Source of the DNA: Firmicutes bacterium UBA4881 | Lineage (GTDB): Bacteria > Bacillota > DTU065 | DNA: 51,846 bases | Assembly (NCBI GenBank): GCA_002399235.1 | Contig: DHDH01000028.1 | Span: 50,881-102,726, forward strand | Direction of reading: 5' to 3' | Part shown: positions 1 through 8,760 of the stretch, in pieces | Layout: each line of letters begins with the position of its first letter | Numbering within the stretch: position 1 is the first letter of the stretch | Translations under genes and position numbers: made by a program | Notes under the pieces: model-generated | Databases searched by the model: none | What the model was told of the DNA's origin: nothing | The model's input: only the letters and a program-made list of their open reading frames with translations

Positions 1-595
1 GGATAGAACCTAGATGGTCTGTATGGTAGTAATAAGTTTTAAGGTTAGGTTCATCTCCTACCACTTTAGCTAGGTATTTGCCATTCAGGACAAGATATTT
101 TGTTTTCGTTTCAGTGGTATCCTCTTGTTTAATCTCATAAACAATATCGTTGCCTGCGTAAAGAGTGATGGTAGTGATATTGCCTTCAATCGCTTTTATT
201 CTTCTTCCTAGGGCATCATAGTCGTAGGTAGCTGTAGTAATTTCGCCTTCTTTAACAGATCTTAGTAAGCGATCAGGAGTATAAGAATACTTGGTAACTA
301 AACCATTCTTTATATTCTCTTTACTTGTTAGCTGTTGATATGTACCCCATTTATAAGTATAATTCAGGTTGCCAGTAAGGTCATATTTAGAGTAATTATA
401 AAGGTCATTAACGTTATCTGCTATCCTATTCCCAGCATTATCGTAAACAAATGTCTGTGTTATCCTTTCTACAGAGGGAACATCAGCTGAGGTTAGTTTA
501 CTGGTTCCATCATATAAATAATTGAGAGGCTGATTTACATATCCATCTATAATTGTTTTTATATTCCCTCTCTTAAGCCCCCTACCATTGCTAAT
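1..595 (-). pseudogene. RHS/YD-repeat core protein fragment, 5'-truncated, runs off left edge
   Basis: Reading right to left, one frame stays open from 595 to the window edge. It encodes typical YD repeats (FVYDNAGNRI, TYDYDALGRRI) and ends at the edge in YYYHTDHLGSI, the hallmark of the RHS core just before the variable C-terminal tip. RHS proteins are large surface or secreted wrappers that carry C-terminal toxins. A stop codon at 596-598 closes the frame upstream, and there is no ATG, GTG or TTG and no ribosome site in the first part. The piece therefore looks like the 3' part of a gene that has lost its front, or a silent cassette. The C-terminal tip lies outside the window. Recognition as RHS is firm; pseudogene status is inferred from the missing start. 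Confidence 0.75.
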
Positions 596-695
596 TCACT
601 TGAACACCTAGCGCAACTGGTGTTAGTTCTGCTAGTTCTTGGCTTTTCCCATAACCCTTTATTAATTTCAAAGTGGTCGTTCTATGAAATCAGCA

Positions 696-734
696 AATAA
701 CCCCTTGATACTCATCAAGGTATCAAGGGTTATT
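696..734 (-). terminator. Inverted repeat downstream of the exported protein gene
   Basis: Arms AATAACCCCTTGATAC and GTATCAAGGGTTATT pair over 15 bp with one bulged C around an 8-nt loop. It lies 76 bp past the stop of the 810-1379 gene, before the RHS fragment. The minus-strand side has no clean T run, so termination is a guess; it may instead be a palindromic repeat. Confidence 0.4.
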
Positions 735-809
735 TATATTTGGCTTTTTCCCATTTACAACTAACAACCTTGGACTTTGGGCTAAATTTGACTAGTTCAT
801 TAAAGTTAA

Positions 810-1379
810 CTAGTTTATAGTATTAATATCAATGGTCTCGGTTGTAATGACAAAGTTAGGTCCCTTAAGGTATTTTAATTTAAATAATCCATTCTCTAAA
901 GGTATGACTTCCAACACGGTGAGAGACGGTACTGCACTCGGTGAAAAATCTTTCAAAACCTCAAAACAGAGTACTTCCTTATCAAAAATATCTCTGATAA
1001 CTAGCTTCTTTTCATCTTCCCGGTAAATTATGATCCCTCGTCCAATATAACTGGGGTTAAAAAAGGGAGGAGAAACCTTAAAATCTACTGTATCAAAAAA
1101 GAGAACATAATAAGCTGGGTTACCCACGCTGAATTCAACTTTAACAATACTTCCATCCATTATAGATACATGAGGCTCATGAGAATAAGTTTCACTATAT
1201 AACAATTTTTTGTTATCATCATAAAAAGACACTCTGTACTGATCATTATTCTCATATATCACAGTATAATGCTCAGTTGGATTATTATGGCCCCTCGCGT
1301 AACACACCATTGTGATAAACAATAGAATTATAAACGCTTTTCGTGATTTATTTATATTTATAAAACTTAAAGTCATCAT
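810..1379 (-). CDS. Small exported protein of unknown function, possible immunity partner of the RHS cell-wall hydrolase
   Basis: This 189-residue protein has a short basic N-terminus, a hydrophobic stretch (AFIILLFITMVCYA) fitting a signal peptide, then a mostly beta-rich soluble body. No family was recognised. The ATG at 1379 is chosen because AAGGAGC sits just upstream; a TTG at 1394 is in frame but lies inside that ribosome site. Its start overlaps the end of the frameshift-corrected hydrolase frame (stop at 1348), the tight coupling usual for toxin and immunity genes in RHS loci. Because the neighbouring toxin domain attacks cell wall, an exported protector would make sense. That role is inference from position only. 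Confidence 0.6.
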   Translation of the reverse strand: MMTLSFININKSRKAFIILLFITMVCYARGHNNPTEHYTVIYENNDQYRVSFYDDNKKLLYSETYSHEPHVSIMDGSIVKVEFSVGNPAYYVLFFDTVDFKVSPPFFNPSYIGRGIIIYREDEKKLVIRDIFDKEVLCFEVLKDFSPSAVPSLTVLEVIPLENGLFKLKYLKGPNFVITTETIDINTIN

Positions 1380-1847
1380 TTTCCGCTCCTTCAACTTTTA
1401 CTTCAACCAATAAACTAAAATTCCACCTTGGCGTCTTAGAATATAACTTAGGAAACTTAGTATGAAGAGTTTCTTGAGCTTTAGGACTATAATAAAGTAC
1501 AGCACCGTCTGTATTATCGGGAGCTTCTTTATTAATACCGAAGAAACAATATAGATCGTCTCTTCAATGCTCGCATTAGTTCCGTCTCGGTTCTTTAAAT
1601 ATTCTGTAGCTTCTTTACATGGCACATTTGGGTTTTTATAAGCGTCAAAATGGCTGAATTTTATTACATCTGAAACTGTTTTGAGTATTGACCATTCTCT
1701 CTTTCCAACCCGATTTACTATTACATTCGCAACTGCTCTTTTTGCTTCAGGACTACTAGAAGCAGCTTCACCATACACGGTAGCAACAAATAAATTCAAC
1801 TCATCACTAAGTACCTCCAATAATCCATCCGGATCCACAAACATCAA
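1348..1847 (-). pseudogene. RHS C-terminal tip with SleB-like cell-wall hydrolase (Hydrolase_2), frameshifted
   Basis: The frame opens with MFVDPDG, the end of the conserved RHS core junction, and continues into a SleB-type Hydrolase_2 domain (VATVYGEAASSSPEAKRAV, then NVIVNRVG), a family that cleaves peptidoglycan. After about 100 residues the open frame turns into nonsense rich in Leu and Ile. The other frame carries the expected family ending: INKEAPDNTDGAVLYYSPKA, then WNFSLLVEVKVEGAEN, then FKFYKYK and a stop at 1348-1350. The frame change is near 1530-1545. The gene is therefore broken by a small indel, or an error is present in the sequence. Upstream it is cut off from any RHS core by a stop codon, as in orphan C-terminal cassettes. 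Confidence 0.7.
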
Positions 1848-2067
1848 CCCCTAATGCTTGTCCAAACATTAGTAAAACAGTTTCAAAGGGAACATTTTCG
1901 AGTTTAAGGGACACTCTTCTTTGAAGATTATCATCTACAACTATATTTACATTTGCTTGTGCAGCTAAATCTTTCAACACAAAACGAATATCTTAAGAGT
2001 CATAATTACAACTAACTGGGTAACTCATATCAGCTTTTATACCAAAACATAGCAAGAAATATATCAT
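1808..2067 (-). pseudogene. Small exported STN/secretin N-terminal-domain protein with an in-frame stop
   Basis: From an ATG at 2067 the frame encodes a short hydrophobic leader (MIYFLLCFGIKADMSYPVSC), meets a TAA at 1993-1995, and then continues with DIRFVLKDLAAQANVNIVVD and VSLKLENVPFETVLLMFGQA. That is the pattern of the STN or secretin short domain found at the front of secretins and TonB receptors. The frame ends at 1808-1810, overlapping the RHS tail start. The nonsense codon and the missing remainder make it a pseudogene. Secretin-type domains are expected in cells with an outer membrane. The domain call is fairly secure; the original full-length protein is unknown. Confidence 0.55.
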
Positions 2068-2833
2068 TAAAATTTACAATACCCTATAAATTATATTATT
2101 CCTATCTAAAATATTGTTTATTTTTTTGCGCCCCATTTCTTATCCTACTCTCTTTTCTTTCGATCTATATGTTACATATGCTTAATTTTTTCCCTTCTAG
2201 CATATTAATTTTATGTATAACCCTTTTACTAATATAAACAATCACTTGCTATTTATTGTTTTTGAAATAAAGTATCTGGTTTATTACGCTAAACTTGAAA
2301 TCGTCTTAGACAATAGAGAAAAACTTTCGAAACCTTATTGAACCTAAAGTACTGCCTACTGACATACTCTTCTCTATATCGAACCGACATCTAAATAGGG
2401 GATTTCCAACCAAAACAATAAAAATGGAAGTTCTATCTGGATATAACTCTAGCTGGTTAATCTGGTAGAAAGAGGTGCTAACCCCTGTCCTCCCACTCCA
2501 CCAAGCATGCTGATCACGCTAACGCCGAGCGGTGTATAGAATGTCCTTTCTCACTAAGCACTCCTGTAACACCTTCGGTTTCCATCCTTCTTTCGTAGGC
2601 AGCCCTTTTTCTAGGTTTTCTACCTTCAACATGATCCAGGTGTTCAAAACTTTGCTTATGCTAAGCGTTGTTCCCTTCCCTCCATAGTTTTTCGACGATT
2701 TCTCTGGACTACGGAACAAACTGACTTACGTAAGTTAAAACTCACCAATCGATAAGAGTTACCATTGCACTTATTGCCCCTAATAGATGCACTAGAACAA
2801 AGCCGACTACATGAGTAGACTGCTTCCTTTGTT
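2068..2833 (-). other. Gene-free stretch between decayed elements
   Basis: No frame here has a credible start, ribosome site and family resemblance together. Two short minus-strand frames (2519-2719 and 2656-2874) overlap each other and look like non-coding sequence. The part below about 2560 has a possible group II intron end, listed separately. The part from 2100 to 2450 is plain AT-rich sequence in which I see nothing. Confidence 0.5.
2459..2560 (-). mobile_element. Possible group II intron 3' end (domains V-VI), degenerate
   Basis: On the minus strand the stretch reads GGTGGAGTGGGAGGACAGGG, then TTAGCACCTCTTTCTACC and AGAT. This resembles the usual 3' end of bacterial group II introns, in which a GGTGGTGTGAGAGG-like segment is followed by a helix with a bulged A and a CCTAC-like end. 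The domain VI-like helix can be drawn with mismatches. The domain V part is poor: only CACC/GGTG and AGCGTG/CATGCT pair. No reverse transcriptase frame is left upstream. This is pattern resemblance only. Confidence 0.3.
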
Positions 2834-2886
2834 AAAAAATGTCCCCTTGCAGTGAACATTATTGTTAACCACAAGGGGACATTTTT
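2834..2886 (-). repeat. 53-bp palindromic repeat, probable terminator, copy 1
   Basis: Arms AAAAATGTCCCCTTG and CAAGGGGACATTTTT are perfect complements flanking a 22-nt centre that pairs further with mismatches. With the T run on either side it should stop transcription in both directions. A related palindrome lies at 37171-37214, sharing TGTCCCC, GT-AACA, AATGTT and AAGGGG blocks in the same order. Confidence 0.6.
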
Positions 2887-2893
2887 ATAGTTT

Positions 2894-3001
2894 CTATCTT
2901 TTTTGCCAAGGTTCCAAAACTCTAGGCTTACCTAAGACTTTTTTAGTTAATAAAGCATAGGCCAATGTTTCTGGTTTATCAGGCACTAAGAAACCAGAAT
3001 A
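2894..3001 (-). pseudogene. Possible C-terminal remnant of an unidentified gene
   Basis: A 35-codon open frame between two stops reads like genuine protein (SGFLVPDKPETLAYALLT, then KKVLGKPRVLEPWQKR) and ends just before the palindromic terminator at 2834-2886. It has no good ribosome site. It may be the tail of a decayed gene that once lay upstream, or chance. No family recognised. Confidence 0.2.
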
Positions 3002-3081
3002 CTAAGCTATATTTAGCTTAACAGAAAGATACCAACGAAAACTCTAGAAAGTACCATTACATAGCTAGACTGGTATTTTTG

Positions 3082-4401
3082 TTATTTAGCGATAACTTCT
3101 AAGACTTCACTTTCAGGGGAAAGATTACCCGCAAAGTCGTAAGCTCTAACTACATACTTGTAGGTCCTTCCTGATTTAAGTCTGGCAGTTTCCTTATACG
3201 CTTTAGCAAACCCACCTGAACTACCAACTCTTTCAATTTGAGTACGTCCTACTTTTCGGCCATCACGATAGATAATATATCCGGCAATGCCAATATTATC
3301 TTCGCCTTCGCTCCATAATAAATAGTTACTACCATCTGGTAATTCCATCATCTGTAGATTGTAAGGAGCTTCAGGAGGTTCTTTTTCGATTTCACCAGTT
3401 TTTACATACTCCAAATAGGTCTGATGAAATCCATAGTCGGTAACATTAGGACTATAATAATGTGTGTAAGCAAAGGTTATTAAATTCTCTACATAAGGCG
3501 CTGCGCCTTTCATTTGTTCTACAAACTGACCGATGGGAACCGAGGTCCAATCAGTATGATCAAAAGTTTCGGTATCAGACCAGAAAAGAAGACCTGGCTT
3601 TGTATCAACAGCTTTTCTTAATTCTTGGAACCAATCACGGAAGTTATTTAAATTTAAGCCACCGCCACCAACACAATCCATCGGAGCAAAGATGTCTCCT
3701 GGACGTAAATGTACTTCATTAAAGACCCTAATCCAAAAGTCGCGGTACCCTTCTTTACTTCCTAGATTAGCGTTCATGAAAGGGCAAAACATAAAAAAGA
3801 GATTGGGATCTAATTCATTTAAATAATCTATCTGAATGTTCATGGCATCGATCAAAGCTTTCTCTCTAGCTTTGCCTTTAAAACTTATATTATCAATCTC
3901 CCAAACATAATACCAACCAACAAAGGTGTCTTGGTAACGAGAGTAATAATTTTCGTAAAGTTCTTTAGCAACTTTGTTACCTAACTCCATTTGGTCGTTA
4001 AGCCATTTAGAGTCTCCTCCACCTTTTTTCCACCATAAATCGTTAAAGTTTAGCCCTAGAATAACTTTTAAGCCAGCTTTTTTAGCTGCAACAAAATATC
4101 TTTCCACTAAATCCTTGCCAGGATATTTTTCCAACCAACCATCTACCTTGGTCGGATAAAGGGTGGTAAGATAATTGTCATTTCCTTGGCCCATGGCAGT
4201 CGGGGCAAAAATCACATAGGTCATACCTAGTTCTTTGATATAAGCCATTTCCTTATCTAAGGTTTCATCATCCCAACTGATAAGCAAATTCTCTTGAATA
4301 AAGGTTCCATCAGCAATTGGCCAACCTTCGGCTTTGGCTAGGCAGTTTGTCCCACCTAAAAAGCAAGTGATTAGTAAAACTATTAATATTATGTCACGCA
4401 T
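3082..4401 (-). CDS. Exported DUF4434 TIM-barrel protein with C-terminal fibronectin type III domain
   Basis: The 439-residue protein starts with a signal peptide ending around LAKA-EGW, which places it outside the cytoplasm. Residues about 25-330 match the DUF4434 pattern: an N-terminal GTFIQ segment, KELGMTYVIFAPTA, an AGLKVILGLNF strand, FVGWYYVWEID with acidic residues at a barrel end, and FWSDTETFD. DUF4434 proteins are glycoside-hydrolase-like barrels without a well-defined substrate. Residues about 340-439 form a fibronectin III module (PYNLQM, GYIIYRDGRKVG, YKYVVRAYDFAGN). The ATG at 4401 has a GGGGGG ribosome site 8 nt away. It diverges from the GHL10 gene, with a LacI-type operator between them, suggesting joint control by sugar supply. 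Confidence 0.85.
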   Translation of the reverse strand: MRDIILIVLLITCFLGGTNCLAKAEGWPIADGTFIQENLLISWDDETLDKEMAYIKELGMTYVIFAPTAMGQGNDNYLTTLYPTKVDGWLEKYPGKDLVERYFVAAKKAGLKVILGLNFNDLWWKKGGGDSKWLNDQMELGNKVAKELYENYYSRYQDTFVGWYYVWEIDNISFKGKAREKALIDAMNIQIDYLNELDPNLFFMFCPFMNANLGSKEGYRDFWIRVFNEVHLRPGDIFAPMDCVGGGGLNLNNFRDWFQELRKAVDTKPGLLFWSDTETFDHTDWTSVPIGQFVEQMKGAAPYVENLITFAYTHYYSPNVTDYGFHQTYLEYVKTGEIEKEPPEAPYNLQMMELPDGSNYLLWSEGEDNIGIAGYIIYRDGRKVGRTQIERVGSSGGFAKAYKETARLKSGRTYKYVVRAYDFAGNLSPESEVLEVIAK

Positions 4402-4422
4402 TAAGGAAACCCCCCGAAATTA

Positions 4423-4436
4423 TGAAATCGATTACT
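4423..4436. promoter_or_regulatory. LacI/CcpA-type operator candidate
   Basis: TGAAATCGATTACT fits the LacI-family consensus TGNAANCGNTTNCA at every fixed position except the last. It lies 22 bp upstream of the DUF4434 start and about 150 bp upstream of the divergent GHL10 gene. The same AATCGATT core recurs upstream of 8362/8761 (8522-8529) and of the peroxiredoxin gene (near 17680). The LacI regulator at 13479-14483, or CcpA, could bind here. Confidence 0.4.
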
Positions 4437-4582
4437 TATATCTTATTATCTATCGAAGCCTATCTTCCTGCCTATCTTTACTACTTTTCTCTGATCACTT
4501 AATTTAAAATAGAAGGAATCGACTGATCTATAGCCAAAATTTATTTAGATGTAGAGAAAATGTAATGGGGGGCTTTTTATTT

Positions 4583-6946
4583 ATGACATCATTCTCTAGT
4601 AACAAACCAATAATTTTCGTGCTCGTTTTGACATTTTTATTAAGTTCTCTTACCTTAGCAATCGATCTCAAAAATGGCGTAGCGATTATTTACAATCCCC
4701 TAACAGCTAATTTTGTTGGGGAAAGCGAATATACCTCGAAATTGCAAAAGGCGATTTATGCGTTAGAAGATAATCAAATTGTCGCTGACCTTATTACTAC
4801 TACTGATGTACGAAATGGCGCTCTAGACTACTATCAATTAGCTATATTCCTTGGTGACAGTTGTCTTTCCTTAAGCGAACAAACTGTTTACAGAGATTAT
4901 GTTACATCCGGTGGACACCTTCTAGCTACTTATGATACTTCGTTAAGAGATGACACTGGTAAATTAAATGAAGACTTTAGTTTAGGCGATCTTTTTGAGA
5001 TCACATTACTTAAGGATGAATTAGCTAAACCTATAAATATTGAGTTTACTGACCAATCTCTCTTCCCTAGCGATTCAAGCGAAGTAACAGCAAATAAATT
5101 TTTACCAGTAAAATCCCTTTTATCTGGTTCAGCTAAAGCTACTTATGTTTCTCAGGGTAACAAAATTGAGGGCATTGCCCCGATCGTTCTTAACCAGGCA
5201 GGAATGTACTTTGCTGAAGACCTTTTTTCAGAAGAATGCGATGAAAAACTCAACCAAGCATTGGTAATGGCCTGTGAATTCTTTCTAGGCGAAGATTACT
5301 CCGGTAGTGCTATACCGATGAGTGTAGATGATCTAAAACCAATGATTGATGAAGTCCGCTCTAGTTATAAAATTACAGAAAGAGAATTTAGAAAAGCAAA
5401 GCGTAGCTTTGAGGAAATTTCACCTGAAGCTGAAAATGCCTATGCAGAGGCAGAAAAGTATTATGAAGCTATTACCTTTGCTCTTGATAAGAACTTAGGC
5501 CATAAAGCTGTTTCCTACTTAAGCACTTTAAAAGAACTCACAAGTGTAATGTTACAAGCTACGTTACCAACTCGTAAAGCAGAAGCAAGAGCTGTTTGGA
5601 TCGATTATCAAAGTATTGAAGCTTCAAAGACTGAAGCTGATCTGAAAGCTATTGTAAAAAAACTCAGTGATGCTGGTATTAATATGATTTTCCCTGAAAC
5701 TTACTATATGGGTGCAACAATCTATCCTACTAAAGTTGGCAAACAACATGCCATCTATCAAGAGCTAAACTTTGATCCTTTAGCTGTTCTTGTCTCTGAG
5801 TGCCATAAAGTAGGTATTGAAGTACATCCTTGGGTTTGGGTATTTTGCGGTGGTTATTGGAATAAACTAGGGCCAATTTTAACAGATCATCCCGAATGGA
5901 TTGAGCTAGACGAAGCTGGTCGTACCTTTTCTAACTGGGTTTGGGGAACTGCTTGGGTTAATGCTTCTCACCCAGAAGCTAGAAAGTATCTTCTAAATCT
6001 ATACCAAGAACTTGTCTCCAATTATGATGTAGATGGTTTGCATATCGACTATATTCGTTATAATGAAGATGATATTGGCCACTTCGGTTTTTCCGACTAT
6101 AGCAAACAAGATTTCAAAACTACTTCTGGTCTGGATCTAGATAAGATTAGAATTGGTAGTAGAGAGTGGATCAAATTTAATGAGTGGCGAGAAAACAATG
6201 TTACTACCTTTGTTGAAGAAGTAAAAAACATGCTTATCTCTACTAAGCCAGGTGCTTTACTTTCGGCTGCTGTTGTTCCCGATCCAGAATACTCAAGAGC
6301 CCATGTAATGCAAAACTGGAAGCATTGGGTAGATAATAGTTATCTAGATTTTGTTATGACTATGGACTATCAAAACAACACACCTGCTTTTAAAGCTAAA
6401 GCCCAAAAAGGCTTGGATATGGTTGAAGATAAAGCCTGGGTATATCCTGGTCTTGGTCTATATGTAAATGATAGAATAAATAACCAAGGTCAGATCAAAG
6501 CAACTAGACAGGTTGGTGCTACAGGTGTAGCTCTCTTTTCTAACATTAGCTTTACTAAAGATAAATATGCCGATAGCAAAAATGGTTTATTCCGCGAAAA
6601 AGCTGTAATTCCAATGAGGGAACCATTTAAAGCCGCCTCTCTGCTTTTAGGAGAAACTGCTTCCAAGCTACAAAAAGCCGGTTTAGAAAAAGAAGCTTTA
6701 TCCGCTTCCGAGCTATCAAAAACAGTTAGTTTATGGGTAACTACTTCTGCTAACGCTGTTAAACTAGGCGAAAGTATCAAACCTCTATTGGAAACTCTCG
6801 AGACACTTCGAAAAGAGCGTGAATTGACAGCACCTGAATATGAAGCCTTATCTAGTCCACTTATCGTAGTAGAAAGAATCTCCGCCATACTTCTTTATCA
6901 AAATAGTTCTAAAGAATATATCCCTGTTAAACCCAGAACTAATTAA
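4583..6946 (+). CDS. Exported GHL10 (DUF187) glycosyl-hydrolase-like protein with N-terminal amidotransferase-like domain
   Basis: A signal peptide (IIFVLVLTFLLSSLTLA) is followed by a Rossmann-like region (about residues 30-240) resembling ThuA or class I amidotransferase-like folds (GALDYYQLAIFLGD, YVTSGGHLLATYD). Next come a charged helical linker (250-330) and the GHL10 barrel (about 335-640) with EARAVWIDYQS, PETYYMGATIYPT, GIEVHPWVWVF and DGLHIDYIRY, the last carrying likely catalytic acids. A helical C-terminal tail follows. GHL10 enzymes such as YngK-type proteins are thought to act on glycans or glycan-linked cell-wall material. I chose the ATG at 4583 because GGGGGGC lies 10 nt upstream; an ATG at 4565 has no ribosome site. 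A second GHL10 protein is at 26209-27903. Confidence 0.85.
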   Translation: MTSFSSNKPIIFVLVLTFLLSSLTLAIDLKNGVAIIYNPLTANFVGESEYTSKLQKAIYALEDNQIVADLITTTDVRNGALDYYQLAIFLGDSCLSLSEQTVYRDYVTSGGHLLATYDTSLRDDTGKLNEDFSLGDLFEITLLKDELAKPINIEFTDQSLFPSDSSEVTANKFLPVKSLLSGSAKATYVSQGNKIEGIAPIVLNQAGMYFAEDLFSEECDEKLNQALVMACEFFLGEDYSGSAIPMSVDDLKPMIDEVRSSYKITEREFRKAKRSFEEISPEAENAYAEAEKYYEAITFALDKNLGHKAVSYLSTLKELTSVMLQATLPTRKAEARAVWIDYQSIEASKTEADLKAIVKKLSDAGINMIFPETYYMGATIYPTKVGKQHAIYQELNFDPLAVLVSECHKVGIEVHPWVWVFCGGYWNKLGPILTDHPEWIELDEAGRTFSNWVWGTAWVNASHPEARKYLLNLYQELVSNYDVDGLHIDYIRYNEDDIGHFGFSDYSKQDFKTTSGLDLDKIRIGSREWIKFNEWRENNVTTFVEEVKNMLISTKPGALLSAAVVPDPEYSRAHVMQNWKHWVDNSYLDFVMTMDYQNNTPAFKAKAQKGLDMVEDKAWVYPGLGLYVNDRINNQGQIKATRQVGATGVALFSNISFTKDKYADSKNGLFREKAVIPMREPFKAASLLLGETASKLQKAGLEKEALSASELSKTVSLWVTTSANAVKLGESIKPLLETLETLRKERELTAPEYEALSSPLIVVERISAILLYQNSSKEYIPVKPRTN

Positions 6947-7017
6947 ACTCCTTCCAAACTAATATTAGCAATACTAAAAGCCTCTTAGACATTCAATCTT
7001 TAATTAAAATATGAAAA

Positions 7018-7049
7018 GAACATCGAGGGCATAAAAACTCTCGATGTTC
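7018..7049. terminator. Bidirectional terminator
   Basis: GAACATCGAG and CTCGATGTTC form a perfect 10-bp stem between the convergent GHL10 gene (ends 6946) and solute-binding-protein gene (ends 7085), followed by CTTTCT on the plus strand. Confidence 0.8.
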
Positions 7050-7084
7050 CTTTCTAGGGGTCTATTTGGAGTGTAGGTTTTGGC

Positions 7085-8362
7085 TTATAGGTCTTTAATA
7101 TACTTGTCAAACTCTTTGAGTTTTCTCTGAATTTCGTCAGTAGATTCCTTGGCTGCTTGTTTTATAACAGTTTCTGGATCAGCTTTTTCCACAACAGCTT
7201 TATTAAAAGCAAACTCGATATACCTATTAGCTACATGGCCACCAATAACAGCTGTCTGCATTCTAAATGTTGCTAAACTTTCTCTCGCTATATGCATTTT
7301 TTCTTGAGGGAATGGAGCATTATCTAAAGCATTAATGTTAGCAAAGAATAGTCTATTTTTGTGTAATTTATGACTGGTTTGGATAAAATTGGTAACAAAC
7401 TCAGTAGAACTTAGCCATTCTAATAGTTTCCAGGCAGCTTCCTTTTTCTTAGTTGAACTTACCATGGACCAGACAAGCATCTTTCCTGTATTAGTCCGAT
7501 CTAGAGAACCATCTTTTTGTTTGGTTCCAGGAAAGAGGGTTATATCCCATTTACCATTGATTTGTGGAGATGTAATTTCAAAGCCGTGATAATACCAGTT
7601 TTGCAGAATCTGTAACGGTGTTTGACCGCTAGCAAAGGTAGTAAAGCTAGGATCATCTAAAGCCAATTTATACTCTTTATGAAGAGCTGTAAGTTCTTTG
7701 AAAGCAGCTATATTTTCAATTGAGTCTAAGTTAGAAGCAGTACCATCATTTTTATAGATATCGGATTTTCTCTGGAAAACAAGTGGTAGTAATTTACCAA
7801 CTATAGGGCCGTCTCCTTGGTAATAGTAGTAGGTATCCATATTACGAGCTCTAAGTTTGGTAGAAGCAGCTCTAATATCATCCCAGGTTTCTGGTACGCC
7901 AAGGCCAAGATCCTTGAAGATATCTGTACGATAATAAGTCCAGGTCCAGTTCACTTCACCTGGTAAAGCAAAAAGTGCCGATTTATAAGAGATTGCTGGC
8001 AAAAGCATAGGATTCATTTGACTAGTGATATTTTTAATTTTAGGCATAGTATTAAGATTAACCAAAGCATTGCGTACACCTAATTCAACAGCTTGGTTAG
8101 AATATAGCTCGACAACATCAGGTGCATCTCCACCTAAATAAGCTAAAAGTAGTTTATTATTGATATCCTCTACAGGTACGAGAACGATTTCAACATCGAT
8201 ACCAGTTTTAGCGGTAAAATCGTTTTTAATCATATCTTTGAGAACTTCGCCTAATTCTGCACCATACCAAGTCCACAGAGTAATCTTCTCAGCAGATGCT
8301 ACACCACAAATTAAAATCAGGACTAGACTAATACTTAAAAGCCATTTTTTTCTCGAAACCAT
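7085..8362 (-). CDS. Sugar ABC transporter solute-binding protein (family 1), orphan
   Basis: The 425-residue protein has a signal peptide ending at VASA-EK and the family 1 solute-binding pattern: ITLWTWYGAELGEVL, DFTAKTGIDVEIVLVPVE, YLGGDAPDVVELY, PETWDDIRAASTKL and a C-terminal AAWKLLEWLSSTEFV helix. It should bind an oligosaccharide or sugar alcohol outside the membrane and deliver it to an ABC permease. The expected lipobox Cys is not in a normal position, so it is probably soluble rather than lipid-anchored, which fits a periplasm. AAGGAGG lies just upstream of the ATG. No permease or ATPase gene is adjacent, so its transporter is encoded elsewhere or it serves as a sensor. Confidence 0.88.
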   Translation of the reverse strand: MVSRKKWLLSISLVLILICGVASAEKITLWTWYGAELGEVLKDMIKNDFTAKTGIDVEIVLVPVEDINNKLLLAYLGGDAPDVVELYSNQAVELGVRNALVNLNTMPKIKNITSQMNPMLLPAISYKSALFALPGEVNWTWTYYRTDIFKDLGLGVPETWDDIRAASTKLRARNMDTYYYYQGDGPIVGKLLPLVFQRKSDIYKNDGTASNLDSIENIAAFKELTALHKEYKLALDDPSFTTFASGQTPLQILQNWYYHGFEITSPQINGKWDITLFPGTKQKDGSLDRTNTGKMLVWSMVSSTKKKEAAWKLLEWLSSTEFVTNFIQTSHKLHKNRLFFANINALDNAPFPQEKMHIARESLATFRMQTAVIGGHVANRYIEFAFNKAVVEKADPETVIKQAAKESTDEIQRKLKEFDKYIKDL

Positions 8363-8760
8363 TAAAATAACCTCCTTTTTTGTTTAATCACTAACCAAGC
8401 CCTTGCCAGATCAGGATTAACGTTTAACCATATTCCAACATCCAATAAATCTAGGTTCTCACCCCTCACTAGTACTAACTACCTTTTATAGAATTTCTCG
8501 CCTTAACCCTTTTTCCCTTCTAATCGATTCAAAGTAGGGTCAATTTAGAACTCTTTTTTAGAGCCAAATAAGTCTTGTATAGTTAGATTATTTTAATCTT
8601 CGCAAGTTACGAGTATTTTTTTAGGTAGCACCAAAGTCTGGTTTATTTAGACAAATTTTCCCATATAAATCTTAAGCTAAGCTAAAACTATATTTACTTT
8701 TTCTGCAGGAAAGTTACTTCTCATTAGGAAGTTTATTGTTGTGAGAAGGAGGGAAGTGCA
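8363..8760. other. 398-bp divergent intergenic region
   Basis: It separates the divergent solute-binding-protein and alpha/beta-hydrolase genes and must hold both promoters. The only motif I can point to is AATCGATT at 8522-8529, matching the core of the LacI-type site at 4423. No RNA structure or small gene was recognised. Confidence 0.5.

Noticed and set aside
2519..2874. Two overlapping short minus-strand frames
   Set aside because: They overlap each other in different frames, have no ribosome site and no recognisable protein character; the region looks non-coding.
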